Below, one piece after another: positions 8,737 to 18,488 of a stretch of 64,000 nt of DNA (position 1 is the first letter of the stretch; each line of letters opens with the position of its first letter). Below the pieces are notes generated by a model, which saw nothing but the letters and a program-made list of their open reading frames with translations, had not been told where the DNA came from and made no database searches. The stretch lies in contig NC_014145.1 of NCBI RefSeq assembly GCF_000253115.1, positions 1,116,001-1,180,000 of the forward strand, read 5' to 3'. A program made the position numbers and the translations under genes. The DNA is from Thiomonas arsenitoxydans. GTDB taxonomy: Bacteria; Pseudomonadota; Gammaproteobacteria; Burkholderiales; Burkholderiaceae_C.

Positions 8737-9978
8737 TCAGGCGGCTGCGGGTTTGGGCGGCACTGCCTTGGGTTGATGCAGATTGGGTAGAAACACGGCC
8801 AAGAGTCCGATAAGCGGCAGGAAGGAGCAGATTTTGTACACCGCGTCGATGCCCCACATATCGGCCAACTGGCCCAGCACGGCTGCACCGATACCGCCCA
8901 GGCCAAACGCCAGGCCGAAGAACAGCCCGGCCACGGTGCCTACCTTGCCGGGAATGAGCTCCTGCGCATAGACCACCATCGACGGAAATGCCGAGGCCAG
9001 CATGAAGCCGATGATGGCGCTGAGCACGGCCGACATTTCCAGACTGGCGTAGGGCAGCATCAGGGTGAAGGGCGCTACGCCGAGGATGGACACCCAGATC
9101 ACCGCCTTGCGGCCGACCCGGTCGCCGATCGGGCCGCCCATCAGCGTTCCCGCCGCGACCGAGGCGAGGAAGACAAACAGGTGGTACTGCCCAATTTCCG
9201 TGCTGACGTGGAATTTGTGCATCAGATAAAAAATGAGATAACTGTTGATGCTGGCCAAATAGAAGAACTTGGAGAAGATCAGCGCCAGCAGCACCGCCAG
9301 CGTGCGGCGCACCAGATGCGGCGGAACCGGTGAATGCTTGATGGCGGTGGCCTTCTTCGGCAGGCGGTGCTGGTGGCTGTACCAGCGACCCACGCCGATG
9401 AGCACGACGATGGCCAGCAGGGCGGCCAGCGAAAACCAGGCCACGCTCTTTTGCCCATGCGGCAGCACGATCCACGCGGCCAGCAGCGGCCCGGTGGCGG
9501 TGCCCGCATTGCCCCCCACCTGGAAGATGGACTGCGCCAGACCGTGGCGTCCGCCCGAGGCCATGCGGGCTACGCGCGACGACTCAGGGTGGAAGATCGA
9601 GGAGCCGGTGCCCACCATGGCCGCGGCCAGCAGCAGGATGGGGAAGGTCGGCGCCACCGACAGCGTGAGCAGCCCGGCCAGGGTGCAGCCCATGCCCACT
9701 GCCAGCGAGTAGGGCTTGGGATATTTGTCGGTGTAGTAACCCACCAGCGGCTGCAGCAGCGAGGCGGTGAATTGATAGGTAAGGGTGATCAGACCGATCT
9801 GGGCGAAATTCAGGTGGAAATCGGTCTTGAACAGCGGATAGATCGCCAGAATCAACGACTGGATCATGTCGTTGAGGAAATGCGAAAAGCTGATCGCTCC
9901 GAGGATGCGAAAGCGGGTCTGCTCCGCCGGGGTGTTGTCAGCCGGGGCGAGTGCAGCGGTGGTGGGGGTGGAACTCAC
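8737..9978 (-). CDS. fsr: MFS efflux transporter, fosmidomycin-resistance type
   Basis: Inner-membrane major facilitator of 413 aa with about 12 hydrophobic segments. The early sequence SFSHFLNDMIQSLILAIYPLFK and FHPESSRVARMASGGRHG are typical of the Fsr branch. Known relatives export fosmidomycin or other small acids; the native substrate is unknown. I choose the GTG at 9978 (MSSTPTTAAL), because the frame upstream of it looks non-coding. The intergenic region shared with the divergent haemolysin-III gene has an FNR-like palindrome, TTGCG-TGAG-CGCAA, 49 bases upstream. Confidence 0.85.
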   Translation of the reverse strand: MSSTPTTAALAPADNTPAEQTRFRILGAISFSHFLNDMIQSLILAIYPLFKTDFHLNFAQIGLITLTYQFTASLLQPLVGYYTDKYPKPYSLAVGMGCTLAGLLTLSVAPTFPILLLAAAMVGTGSSIFHPESSRVARMASGGRHGLAQSIFQVGGNAGTATGPLLAAWIVLPHGQKSVAWFSLAALLAIVVLIGVGRWYSHQHRLPKKATAIKHSPVPPHLVRRTLAVLLALIFSKFFYLASINSYLIFYLMHKFHVSTEIGQYHLFVFLASVAAGTLMGGPIGDRVGRKAVIWVSILGVAPFTLMLPYASLEMSAVLSAIIGFMLASAFPSMVVYAQELIPGKVGTVAGLFFGLAFGLGGIGAAVLGQLADMWGIDAVYKICSFLPLIGLLAVFLPNLHQPKAVPPKPAAA

Positions 9979-10026
9979 GGTCTGGATCTTTGTGGGAGTG
10001 CGGGAAAACGCAAAAATAGCCTTAAT

Positions 10027-10040
10027 TTGCGTGAGCGCAA
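10027..10040. promoter_or_regulatory. FNR/NnrR-like palindrome
   Basis: TTGCG-TGAG-CGCAA is a perfect 5-4-5 dyad with the geometry of Crp/FNR-family operators. It lies between the divergent fsr and haemolysin-III genes. Its right arm equals that of the box upstream of the local FNR-like gene (20747-20760). Confidence 0.5.
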
Positions 10041-10132
10041 GGATAGTGCGGCAAGGAGATATTTGCACAGGCAGGGAATTTTCCAGTATCTGTCGGGTGC
10101 GCGAATTCAGGGAGCGGCTTAATATTTGCTGC

Positions 10133-10819
10133 ATGGCACAAATCGCAACTGAACGCGCAACCGGGGGCGCAACCGACATCGCCGCTCTGCGACCGCAGAG
10201 TCTGGGCGAAGAGATCGCAAACAGCATCAGCCACGGGCTCGGGCTGTTGCTGTCCATTGCTGCGCTGCCCGTGCTCATCGTTCATGCGGTTGGACACCAG
10301 CCGGTGGCCAGCGTGGTGGGGGCGACGGTTTTCGGCGCCAGCGCCATCCTGCTCTATCTCGCCTCCACCCTATATCACGCTCTGCCGCAGCCGCGGCTCA
10401 AGGCGGTGTTTCAGCGCCTCGACCATGCGGCCATTTACCTGCTGATCGCCGGCACCTACACCCCGTTCACCCTGGGCGTGTTGCGCGGGGGATGGGGGTG
10501 GACCTTGTTCGGCGTGGTCTGGGGGCTGGCGGCGATGGGGCTGCTGCTCAAGGCGTTTGCCGGGGTGCGCTTTCCGCACCTGTCCACTGCACTCTATCTG
10601 GGCATGGGTTGGGTGGTGCTGATCGCCATCGTGCCGCTAGCCGAGCGCATCGCGCCGATGGGGCTGTTCTGGCTGGTGGCGGGCGGCGTGTCTTACACCC
10701 TGGGCGTGGTGTTTTTTGTGTTCGACGAGCGTTGGCGCTATGCGCACTTCGTCTGGCATCTGTTCGTGCTCGCGGGCACGGTCTGTCATTTTTTCGCGGT
10801 GCTCTATTACGCTGTCTGA
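10133..10819 (+). CDS. Haemolysin III / PAQR-family membrane protein
   Basis: Seven-helix integral membrane protein of 228 aa in the HlyIII (YqfA/TrhA) family. Conserved residues sit in EEIANSISHGLG, LASTLYHALPQ, LDHAAIYLLIAGTYTPF and the last-helix HFVWHLFVLAG, which carry the presumed metal-binding Ser/His/Asp set. Bacterial members have been linked to membrane-energetics or lipid homeostasis rather than true haemolysis. The start ATG at 10133 is taken because EEIANSISHG then lies about 30 residues in, as in relatives. Confidence 0.88.
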   Translation: MAQIATERATGGATDIAALRPQSLGEEIANSISHGLGLLLSIAALPVLIVHAVGHQPVASVVGATVFGASAILLYLASTLYHALPQPRLKAVFQRLDHAAIYLLIAGTYTPFTLGVLRGGWGWTLFGVVWGLAAMGLLLKAFAGVRFPHLSTALYLGMGWVVLIAIVPLAERIAPMGLFWLVAGGVSYTLGVVFFVFDERWRYAHFVWHLFVLAGTVCHFFAVLYYAV

Positions 10820-10839
10820 AATACGGTTGCCCTAAAATC

Positions 10840-10851
10840 GAACGATCGTTC
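10840..10851. promoter_or_regulatory. Palindrome, candidate TetR-type operator of the ETF-QO gene
   Basis: GAACGATCGTTC is a perfect 12-bp palindrome between the haemolysin-III stop and the ETF-QO start, flanked by A- and T-rich bases. Dyads of this form are common operators for TetR-family regulators of fatty-acid or amino-acid oxidation. The cognate regulator is not in the window. Confidence 0.45.
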
Positions 10852-10910
10852 TTTTTTGTGGCCGCCGTGCCTAAAATGCTGCTCAAAACAGCCTGACCGT
10901 GGAGACCGCG

Positions 10911-12596
10911 ATGACCCCGCATCAACTCTTGGAAAAATTCGGCCCGCGCGAGGCCATGGATTACGACGTCGTCGTCGTCGGGGCGGGCCCTGGCGGACTG
11001 GCTACGGCCATCCATCTCAAGCAGTTGGCGCAGCAGGCCGGGCGCGAGATCTCGGTCTGCGTGCTGGAAAAAGGTTCCGAGCCGGGGGCGCACATTTTGT
11101 CCGGTGCCATCATGGACCCCGGCGCGCTGACCGAACTGTTCCCTGACTGGAAGGCGATGGGCGCGCCGCTGAATCAGCCAGTCACGGCGGATCAGTTTTT
11201 GTTCCTGAGCGACGCCAACGCCAAGCCCGCGCCCGCGGCTTTTCTGCCCGACTGTTTCAAGAACCACGGCAACTACGTCATCAGCCTGGGCAATCTGGTG
11301 CGCTGGATGGCGCAGCAGGCTGAAGCGTTGGGCGTGGAGATTTTCCCCGGCTTCGCTGCGGCCGAGGTGCTCTATGACGAGCAGGGCCGTGTTTGCGGCG
11401 TGGCCACAGGCAACCAGGGGCTGGGCAGGGACGGCGAGCCGACCGATCATTTCGCGCTGGGCATGGAACTGCGCGCCAAGTACACGGTGTTCGCCGAAGG
11501 CTCGCGCGGTCAGCTGGGCCGCGAGTTGATCGCGCATTTCAAGCTCGACGCCGGGCGCGATCCGCAAAGCTACGGCATTGGCATCAAGGAGCTCTGGGAA
11601 GTGGCTGCCGACAAACACCAGCCTGGGCTGGTGCTGCACACCGCGGGCTGGCCGCTCGATCCCAAGACTTACGGCGGCGGGTTTCTCTACCACCTCGAAG
11701 ACCGCAAGGTGGCCATCGGCTTCGTGGTCGGGCTGGATTACACCAATCCGTGGATGAGTCCGTTCGAGGAATTTCAGCAGCTCAAGACCCATCCGGCAAT
11801 TCGCGGTTTGTTCGACGGCGCCAAGCGTCTGGGCTACGGCGCGCGTGCCATCACGGCCGGCGGGCTGCTGAGCTTGCCCAAGCTGGTGTTTCCCGGCGGC
11901 TGTCTGGTGGGGTGCGAAGCGGGGTTTCTCAACGCATCGCGCATCAAGGGCAGTCATGCGGCGATCAAGACCGGCATGCTTGCGGCGCAGGCCATCGCCG
12001 ATGCGCTGGCTGCAGGGCGCGCGCAAGACGAACTCAGCGCCTATCCCGCGGCGTTCGAGCAGTCGTGGCTGCACGCCGAACTCAAGACCGCGCGCAACTT
12101 CAAGCAGTGGTTCAAGAAGGGCCGACTGGTGGGCACGCTGATGACCGGCATCGAGCGCTGGTTTCTGCCGCGCATCGGCATCAAGTCGCCGCCGTGGACG
12201 GTGCATCACCATGTGCCCGACCACGCCATGCTCAAACCGGCCGCCGACTGCCCGCGCATCGACTATCCGAAGCCCGACGGCGTGCTCACTTTCGACAGGC
12301 TGAGTTCGGTCTATTTGAGCAACACCAATCACGAGGAGAATCAGCCGCCCCATCTGACTCTCAAGGACGTGTCGGTGCCGGTGCAAGTCAACCTCAAGAC
12401 CTATGCTGGGCCGGAGACCCGCTACTGTCCGGCCGGGGTGTACGAATTCGTCAAGGGCCCGGACGGCTGCGACAAATTGCAGATCAACGCGCAGAACTGC
12501 GTGCACTGCAAGACCTGCGACATCAAAGACCCGACGCAGAACATCGTCTGGGTTGCGCCCGAAGGCGGGGGCGGGCCGAACTACGTGGGCATGTAG
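10911..12596 (+). CDS. etfD: Electron-transfer flavoprotein-ubiquinone oxidoreductase
   Basis: Membrane-associated flavoprotein that passes electrons from ETF (fed by acyl-CoA and related dehydrogenases) to ubiquinone. The N-terminal FAD motif is DYDVVVVGAGPGGLATAIHL. The C-terminal ferredoxin-like segment carries the 4Fe-4S cysteines in RYCPAGVYEF and NCVHCKTCDIKDPTQNI. It is complete at 561 aa. The ATG at 10911 follows GGAG with 6-base spacing; an in-frame GTG at 10899 is less likely. ETF alpha/beta genes are not in the window. Confidence 0.95.
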   Translation: MTPHQLLEKFGPREAMDYDVVVVGAGPGGLATAIHLKQLAQQAGREISVCVLEKGSEPGAHILSGAIMDPGALTELFPDWKAMGAPLNQPVTADQFLFLSDANAKPAPAAFLPDCFKNHGNYVISLGNLVRWMAQQAEALGVEIFPGFAAAEVLYDEQGRVCGVATGNQGLGRDGEPTDHFALGMELRAKYTVFAEGSRGQLGRELIAHFKLDAGRDPQSYGIGIKELWEVAADKHQPGLVLHTAGWPLDPKTYGGGFLYHLEDRKVAIGFVVGLDYTNPWMSPFEEFQQLKTHPAIRGLFDGAKRLGYGARAITAGGLLSLPKLVFPGGCLVGCEAGFLNASRIKGSHAAIKTGMLAAQAIADALAAGRAQDELSAYPAAFEQSWLHAELKTARNFKQWFKKGRLVGTLMTGIERWFLPRIGIKSPPWTVHHHVPDHAMLKPAADCPRIDYPKPDGVLTFDRLSSVYLSNTNHEENQPPHLTLKDVSVPVQVNLKTYAGPETRYCPAGVYEFVKGPDGCDKLQINAQNCVHCKTCDIKDPTQNIVWVAPEGGGGPNYVGM

Positions 12597-12818
12597 GGCC
12601 TGTCAACGCTGCAGATCGCTACAGGTGCACCCGGGCTCGATCTGCCGACGCAGGGCGCAGCGGCCAGAGGGATCACGCGCGTTCGCGGGGGTGGCCGCCA
12701 AAGTGTGAAGTAATCGACGGGCTCTTCAGACAAGGCGCATTTACACTGCGCCCAACCCAATAAAACCGGCGCAGATCGCACAGCACGTGCGGGATACCGG
12801 TACGAGATTTTTTGCTGC

Positions 12819-15161
12819 ATGCCTGGTTCCACCCCGTTGTTTTCCCCCGCCCAGACGCTTGCGCCGCAAGGCGCCGCGGCCATGCCGCGCCGACTGCGTC
12901 GCGGCTATTGGGGTCTGGTCGGGCTCACCTTGGTTTTCGCGGCCTGGCTGGCCTGGATCAACTGGCAGCGGCAGGACGTCACGCTGCGCAGCACCCTGCG
13001 GGTGGAAACGGCGTTTCTCGCGGACGCCACCTCGGCCTATCTCGACCGCTATGAATCGGTCATGTCCGCGCTTGGCAACGATCTGCTGACGCGTCCTGAA
13101 TTGCTGGCTGCACCCGATCAGCTCCAGCCGCTGTTGCAGCGCTATCGCGCCCTGCTCGGGCCGGATCAGGCCTTGTCGATCAATCTGTCCACGGCCGATG
13201 GCCAGATGTTTGCCACGACCCTGCCCGGACAGAGGCGTTTGCCCAATTTCCGCAACATGCCCGACATCTGGCCGGGCATCGTGCAGGCGGGGCGCACAGG
13301 AGGCCTGGAGGTGGGCAAGGCGGTGTACGGCCCCATGCTGCACCGCTGGGTGATTCCTCTGCGCCTGATTGTGAAAAACGCCGCGGGGCAGCCGCAGTTG
13401 CTGATTGCGGTGCCCGTGGAGCTCAATGACTTTCTCGAACGCTGGCGGCGTTCCGTGGCGGCTGCGGAATATGCCATGCCGGGCATGTCGATCGCGCTGA
13501 TGCGCGCAGATGGCTACCTGCTCGCGCGCTGGCCCGCGCCCAAGACGGACGATTTGCCGCGCTTTTACAGCGCCAAGCGGCAGGGAGAACTGGCCCGTGC
13601 CGCGCGGCATGCGCCGGATGGCGCCACCTCCGGCGTGTTCAGCGGCCGGGTGGACTCGGACGACATTCCCCGCCTGGGCGCCTGGGTGCGCCTGCCGCAC
13701 TACGACGTGCTGGTGAACATGACCGTGCCGCGCGCTTTGATCTGGCGTGATTTCTGGCGCGCCTACTGGCCTGCGCTGACCATTCTGGCGCTGTGGTTGG
13801 CGGTGCTCACGCTGGCCTATCGGCTGGTGCGCAAACAAGCCGAGCGCGACAGCGCGCAACTGCGCGATCGGTCCGAAATCATGTACCGCCTGGCCAATCA
13901 GGACAGCCTCACCGGGCTGCTCAACCGCCGTGGCATGGGCGAATACCTGCAGCGCGCCCATGATCGCGCTAGAGACCATGGCATCGGCTACGCGTTGGTG
14001 CTGTTCGACCTCGATCACTTCAAGCTGATCAACGACGGCTTCGGCCACGCCGCGGGCGACGCCGTGCTGCAGCAGGTCGCGCACCTGCTGCAAACCAGGG
14101 TGCGCAAGGAAGACCAGGTGGCGCGCTGGGGCGGCGAGGAATTTCTGGTGCTGCTGCCCGATTCGTCGCTCGAGACCGCGCACGCCACGGCGGAGAAGCT
14201 GCGCGAGCTGATCTCGCATACCCGCATGTCCGTGGGCGGCGCGGAATTGCGGCTGACGGCGAGTTTCGGCGTATCCGCTTGGGAGCCCGGCGGCCCGCTC
14301 ACCTCCGCCGAACTGCTGGGGCAGTGCGATTCCGCGCTCTACAACGCCAAGGCCGGCGGGCGCAACCGGGTCAAGCAGTTCGAGGGCAAGTCGGCGCAGG
14401 ACTATCTGCAGGGCTTCACCCTCAAGCGCGCCATTGAGGACGACCGCATCCGCGTGGCCTATCAGCCGCTGGTATCCCTGGCCGACGGGCAGATCATGGG
14501 GTTTGAAGCCCTCGCGCGGCTGGTTGCGGAAAACGGCGATGTGATTGCGGCCGGGCAGTTCATCGACGTGGCCAACCGTCTGCGCCTGGAGCACCGCATC
14601 GATTCGCGTGTGTCCAAGCAGGTGATGGCGCGCTGCAGCCAGCGCATGGAGCAGACCGGCACGCCGATGAAGTACATGATCAACTGCTCCGCCGACTTCC
14701 TGAGTCGACCGGAAGATGTGCAACAACTGCTCGACCGGGCGCAGCATTTCTGCAGCACTTGCGCGGTGGATATGACCGGCAAGGCCAAGCCCATGGTCAT
14801 CGAGATCACCGAACGTCAACTCATCGGAGATGCCGAGGCCGTGCGCCAACTGGTGCAGCCGCTGATCGACTTCGGTTTCCAGCTCGCGGTGGACGATTTC
14901 GGCAGCGGCTACTCGTCGTATCTCTATGTGCTCAAGCTGCCGGTGAGCTACCTCAAGATCGAGGCCGAGCTGGTGCGCGAAGCCGCGCACAGCGCGCGGG
15001 CGCAGGCCATGGTGCGATCGATCAACAGCATGGCGCACGAGCTGGGCATCCTGACCATCGCCGAAGGCATCGAAGACGAGGCCACCGCCGAAGTCATGCG
15101 CCGCATCGGCGTGGACTGGGGACAGGGCTACTACTGGGGACGGCCGGAGATCGAGGCGTAG
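12819..15161 (+). CDS. Membrane GGDEF-EAL cyclic-di-GMP enzyme
   Basis: 780-aa two-domain signalling protein. Two transmembrane segments (about residues 27-46 and 315-333) bracket a periplasmic sensor region of some 270 residues that looks like a CHASE/Cache-type domain. The diguanylate cyclase domain has an intact GGEEF at 438-442. The phosphodiesterase domain has EAL at 563-565 and keeps EITER, DDFGSGYSS, LKIE and AEGIEDE, so both activities are possible. A start at 12882 is an alternative. The 222 bases before it contain no other gene. Confidence 0.92.
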   Translation: MPGSTPLFSPAQTLAPQGAAAMPRRLRRGYWGLVGLTLVFAAWLAWINWQRQDVTLRSTLRVETAFLADATSAYLDRYESVMSALGNDLLTRPELLAAPDQLQPLLQRYRALLGPDQALSINLSTADGQMFATTLPGQRRLPNFRNMPDIWPGIVQAGRTGGLEVGKAVYGPMLHRWVIPLRLIVKNAAGQPQLLIAVPVELNDFLERWRRSVAAAEYAMPGMSIALMRADGYLLARWPAPKTDDLPRFYSAKRQGELARAARHAPDGATSGVFSGRVDSDDIPRLGAWVRLPHYDVLVNMTVPRALIWRDFWRAYWPALTILALWLAVLTLAYRLVRKQAERDSAQLRDRSEIMYRLANQDSLTGLLNRRGMGEYLQRAHDRARDHGIGYALVLFDLDHFKLINDGFGHAAGDAVLQQVAHLLQTRVRKEDQVARWGGEEFLVLLPDSSLETAHATAEKLRELISHTRMSVGGAELRLTASFGVSAWEPGGPLTSAELLGQCDSALYNAKAGGRNRVKQFEGKSAQDYLQGFTLKRAIEDDRIRVAYQPLVSLADGQIMGFEALARLVAENGDVIAAGQFIDVANRLRLEHRIDSRVSKQVMARCSQRMEQTGTPMKYMINCSADFLSRPEDVQQLLDRAQHFCSTCAVDMTGKAKPMVIEITERQLIGDAEAVRQLVQPLIDFGFQLAVDDFGSGYSSYLYVLKLPVSYLKIEAELVREAAHSARAQAMVRSINSMAHELGILTIAEGIEDEATAEVMRRIGVDWGQGYYWGRPEIEA

Positions 15162-15172
15162 CAGCCGCAACC

Positions 15173-16108
15173 CTAGTCCGTGGCGATGCGGTTTGCCAGA
15201 TCTGACGGTGCGCTGTTGACCTGATTCAGGAAGCCGATGACCTGGGGCATTTGCTCGAGAAAAGCGTCCATCGAATCATGCCCGCCGGGGCCGATGTGCA
15301 GTTGCACGCTGTCGCGCGCAGCGGCGGCGGCCAGCAGTCGGTGCGCATCTTCCTCCGGCACCGTGGTGTCGTGCTCGCCGTGCATCAGCAGCACGGGGCA
15401 GCGCAGTTGTGGCAGGGTGGTGAGGGGGGCGATGGCGTCGAAGCGATAGCCGATGGTGCGCTGCACATACTTCAGGATGTAGGGGCCGATGACGGCATCT
15501 GGCAAGTTTTGTTCGGCCATCCAGCGCTGCATCATGTCGGCGGGGTGGGCGAAGGCGGCCAGGCTGACGACGGCGGCGATTTGCGGCCGCCAGGTGGCCG
15601 CCAAAAGCACCGCGCCCGCGCCGACGGAATGGCCGAGCAGGGCGATGCGGCTTGGGTCGATGTCGGGTTGGGCGGCCAGCCAGTCCACCGCGTGCACCGT
15701 GTCTTCGGCGAAGCGCGGCAGCGAGGTGAAGGGCTCGTCATCGCTGGCGCCGTGGCAGCGGGTGTCGATGAACAGCAGCGCAAGTCCGGCGGCATGCAGC
15801 GCGGGGGCCAGTGGCAGCATGAGGTCGGCATTGCTGCCCCAGCCATGCACGATGACGAGGGCGGGCGAGGGCCGCGGCGCGGCTTGCGGTGCGGGCAGAT
15901 GCCAGGCATGCAGGGTTTTGCCGTTGGCGGTGGGGATGCGCACCGTGGCAGACGCCAGCCCGAAGTCGGCCGGGCTGCGGGTGTGCGCCAGCCGCGAGGC
16001 ACGCAGGCTGCGGCGCAGCCCCCAGTTGAGCAGCGGCCGCAGCGGCGGCGTGGTCATCCACGGCAGCACCGTGGGCAGCAGGGCAGAGACGAGTTTGGAG
16101 CGCGACAT
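15173..16108 (-). CDS. Alpha/beta hydrolase, putative esterase/peptidase
   Basis: 311-aa serine hydrolase with the oxyanion motif HGWGSNAD, nucleophile elbow GHSVGAG (Ser161), an acid in MHGEHDTTVP and the catalytic His in GPGGHDSMDAF. The N-terminal 30 residues are hydrophobic or basic and might anchor the protein in the membrane. Substrate unknown. It is convergent with the GGDEF/EAL gene (11 bases apart) and divergent from recJ. Confidence 0.85.
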   Translation of the reverse strand: MSRSKLVSALLPTVLPWMTTPPLRPLLNWGLRRSLRASRLAHTRSPADFGLASATVRIPTANGKTLHAWHLPAPQAAPRPSPALVIVHGWGSNADLMLPLAPALHAAGLALLFIDTRCHGASDDEPFTSLPRFAEDTVHAVDWLAAQPDIDPSRIALLGHSVGAGAVLLAATWRPQIAAVVSLAAFAHPADMMQRWMAEQNLPDAVIGPYILKYVQRTIGYRFDAIAPLTTLPQLRCPVLLMHGEHDTTVPEEDAHRLLAAAAARDSVQLHIGPGGHDSMDAFLEQMPQVIGFLNQVNSAPSDLANRIATD

Positions 16109-16185
16109 GGACTGCGCAGTGTAGGGGCGGGGGTAGGCCGCTGCGGCATCGGTTCCAATAGTGTTTTGACTCTCGACACGAACCC

Positions 16186-17910
16186 ATGCAATTCGTTCTG
16201 CGCCAACCCGATCCCCGCGCTCAGCACCGGCTGCAAGAGGCCGGCACGCATCCCTTGCTGGCGCAGTTGTTCGCCGCGCGCGGGGTGAAAGAGGCGGACG
16301 AACTGGAGCTGGCTTTGCCGCATTTGCTGCCGCCTGCGCTGCTCAAGGGGGCGGAAGCCGCTGCGGTGGTGCTGGCCGATGCCATTGCGCGCGGCGAGCG
16401 CCTGCTCATCGTCGCTGATTACGACTGCGACGGCGCCACTGCCTGCGCCGTGGGGCTGCGCGGCCTGCGGGCGATGGGGGCGGCGGTTTCCTACCTCGTG
16501 CCCAACCGCTTCACCACGGGCTATGGCCTGTCGCCCGCGGTGGTGGAGCTGGCCTTGCAGCACGCCGATGGCAAGCCCGACTGGATCGTCACCGTGGACA
16601 ACGGCATCGCCAGTGTCGAGGGCGTGGCGCGGGCGCGCGAGCAGGGCATTCGCGTGCTCGTCACCGACCACCACCTGCCGGGCGACACGCTGCCCGAGGC
16701 CGAGGTCATCGTCAACCCGAATCAGCCGGGCTGTGACTTTCCGAGCAAGTCCATCGCCGGGGTCGGGGTGATGTTTTATGTGCTGCTGGCGCTGCGGTCT
16801 GAACTGCGCCAGCGCGGGGTGTTCGACGCCGCCAGCCAGCCGCGCCTCGACGCCTTGCTCGATCTCGTGGCCCTGGGCACCGTGGCCGACGTGGTGCGGC
16901 TCGATGCCAACAACCGGCTGCTGGTGGCGCAGGGGCTCAAGCGCATCCGCGACGGGCGCATGCAGCCGGGTGTTGCCGCGCTGTTGCAAGTGGCGGGGCG
17001 CGAGGCGGCGCGGGTGAACAGCGCCGATCTGGGCTTCGCGCTGGGGCCCCGTATCAACGCCGCGGGGCGCTTGGCCGATATGACCGTGGGCATCGAGTGC
17101 CTCGCCACAGACGACCCCGCCCGCGCGCTGCAACTCGCGCAACTGCTCGACACCTTCAACCGCGAGCGGCGCAGCATCGAAGACGGCATCAAGGCCGAGG
17201 CGCTGGCCATGCTGGAGGGGCTGGATCTCGGTGCGGAAGGCAGCGCCCCCGCCATCAGCCTGTTCGCGCCCAACTGGCACGAAGGCGTGATCGGCATCGT
17301 TGCCGGGCGCATCAAAGACCGCGAGCATCGCCCTACCTTTGTGTTCGCCCCGGCTGAAGACGGCACGCTGCGCGGCTCGGGCCGCTCGATTGCCGGTTTT
17401 CATCTGCGCGACGCGCTCGATCTGGTGTCCAAGCGCGAGCCGGGTCTGTTGCTGCGCTTCGGCGGCCACGCCATGGCGGCGGGTTGTTCCTTGGTGGACG
17501 ATGGCTTCGAGCGATTTCGTGCCGCGTTTGCCCAAGTGGCCGCCGAATGGCTGGCGCCGGCGCAGTTGCAGCGCCGCATTGAGGTGGATGGGCCGCTACC
17601 CGCGCAATGGCTGCTGCCCGAAATGGCGTCGCTGCTTGCTGCGCAGGTGTGGGGGCAGGGCTTCGCCGCGCCCCTTTTCAGCGCCCGGGTGCAGGTGCGG
17701 CAGCAGCGGCTGCTCGGCGAGCGTCACTTGAAAGCCAAGGTGCGGCTGCTCGACAGCGAGGGCGCGCCCGGCAACGCGCAGTTCGACCTCGTGGCTTGGG
17801 GCCGCACCGACTTTCTTCCGGATGAGGCGCGCATCGCCTACCGGCTGGAGAGCAATACCTGGCAGGGCATCACCCAGGTGCAACTGGTGCTCGAAGCCGT
17901 CGAAGGCTGA
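16186..17910 (+). CDS. recJ: Single-stranded-DNA-specific 5'-3' exonuclease RecJ
   Basis: 574-aa DHH-family nuclease acting in recombination and mismatch repair, close to the 577-aa E. coli enzyme. Metal-binding motifs are visible as ADYDCDGATA, TVDNGI, VTDHHLPG and LGTVADVV, followed by the DHHA1 segment ending GGHAMAAGCS and the OB-like C-terminal domain. Confidence 0.97.
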   Translation: MQFVLRQPDPRAQHRLQEAGTHPLLAQLFAARGVKEADELELALPHLLPPALLKGAEAAAVVLADAIARGERLLIVADYDCDGATACAVGLRGLRAMGAAVSYLVPNRFTTGYGLSPAVVELALQHADGKPDWIVTVDNGIASVEGVARAREQGIRVLVTDHHLPGDTLPEAEVIVNPNQPGCDFPSKSIAGVGVMFYVLLALRSELRQRGVFDAASQPRLDALLDLVALGTVADVVRLDANNRLLVAQGLKRIRDGRMQPGVAALLQVAGREAARVNSADLGFALGPRINAAGRLADMTVGIECLATDDPARALQLAQLLDTFNRERRSIEDGIKAEALAMLEGLDLGAEGSAPAISLFAPNWHEGVIGIVAGRIKDREHRPTFVFAPAEDGTLRGSGRSIAGFHLRDALDLVSKREPGLLLRFGGHAMAAGCSLVDDGFERFRAAFAQVAAEWLAPAQLQRRIEVDGPLPAQWLLPEMASLLAAQVWGQGFAAPLFSARVQVRQQRLLGERHLKAKVRLLDSEGAPGNAQFDLVAWGRTDFLPDEARIAYRLESNTWQGITQVQLVLEAVEG

Positions 17911-17961
17911 AGACGCGCGCCCGCAAACCTCGCTGCGCTCGGTTCTCGCCCCAAGGGGCTC

Positions 17962-18390
17962 TCAGCGCCGCGTTGCGCGGCGCTGCACGCAGTCCACGTA
18001 GGCGGCGCCATCCGGGGGCAGACCGCTGCGCTGCGCCGTCCACAACATCTCGCCCAGGCACTCCATGATGGTGTGGTGCGCTTCGTGCTCGCCCCGCTTG
18101 CTGCGCAGCAGCTCGAAGGCCTGGCGGATGCCCGGCGGCTGGTCGATGGACACCTGCTCGGCGATCGTCAGATGCATCGACAGATGCAGAAACGGGTTGG
18201 TGCGGCCCTGCTCCACGGCGTAGTCGCGGCTGGCGCTTTGCGGGTCGGAGAGTTCGGCGTGGTATTCGGGGTGCAGTTCCATCCAGTCTGCCGCGATGAG
18301 TTCCAGCGGCGTGAGCACGCCGCCAGCACGATGCCGCTGCCAGGCGGAAAGAAAAAACTGCCGAACCTCGTCTTTGCTGGGATTGAACAT
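17962..18390 (-). CDS. DUF1841 family protein
   Basis: 142-aa cytoplasmic protein with the family pattern [37 protein letters not shown] and [12 protein letters not shown]. The function of DUF1841 is unknown; it is widespread in Beta- and Gammaproteobacteria. The ATG at 18390 begins the conserved domain. A perfect 9-bp hairpin (AGCGCCGCG-TTG-CGCGGCGCT, 17964-17984) overlaps its stop codon and may help end both convergent transcripts, although it has no T tract. Confidence 0.85.
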   Translation of the reverse strand: MFNPSKDEVRQFFLSAWQRHRAGGVLTPLELIAADWMELHPEYHAELSDPQSASRDYAVEQGRTNPFLHLSMHLTIAEQVSIDQPPGIRQAFELLRSKRGEHEAHHTIMECLGEMLWTAQRSGLPPDGAAYVDCVQRRATRR

Positions 18391-18488
18391 GGTGGGCGTA
18401 TTGTCCTGCAGCCGATCCGCCCGTGATTCGCATGCACTTACAAATCGGTTTTGAGCGACCATTTCAGCTTGTTCTCAGGAGACTCACC

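Noticed and set aside
17949..17984. GC-rich hairpins between recJ and DUF1841 as a factor-independent terminator
   Set aside because: Two good stems (GCCCC-AA-GGGGC and the 9-bp stem at 17964-17984) but no T tract on either strand.
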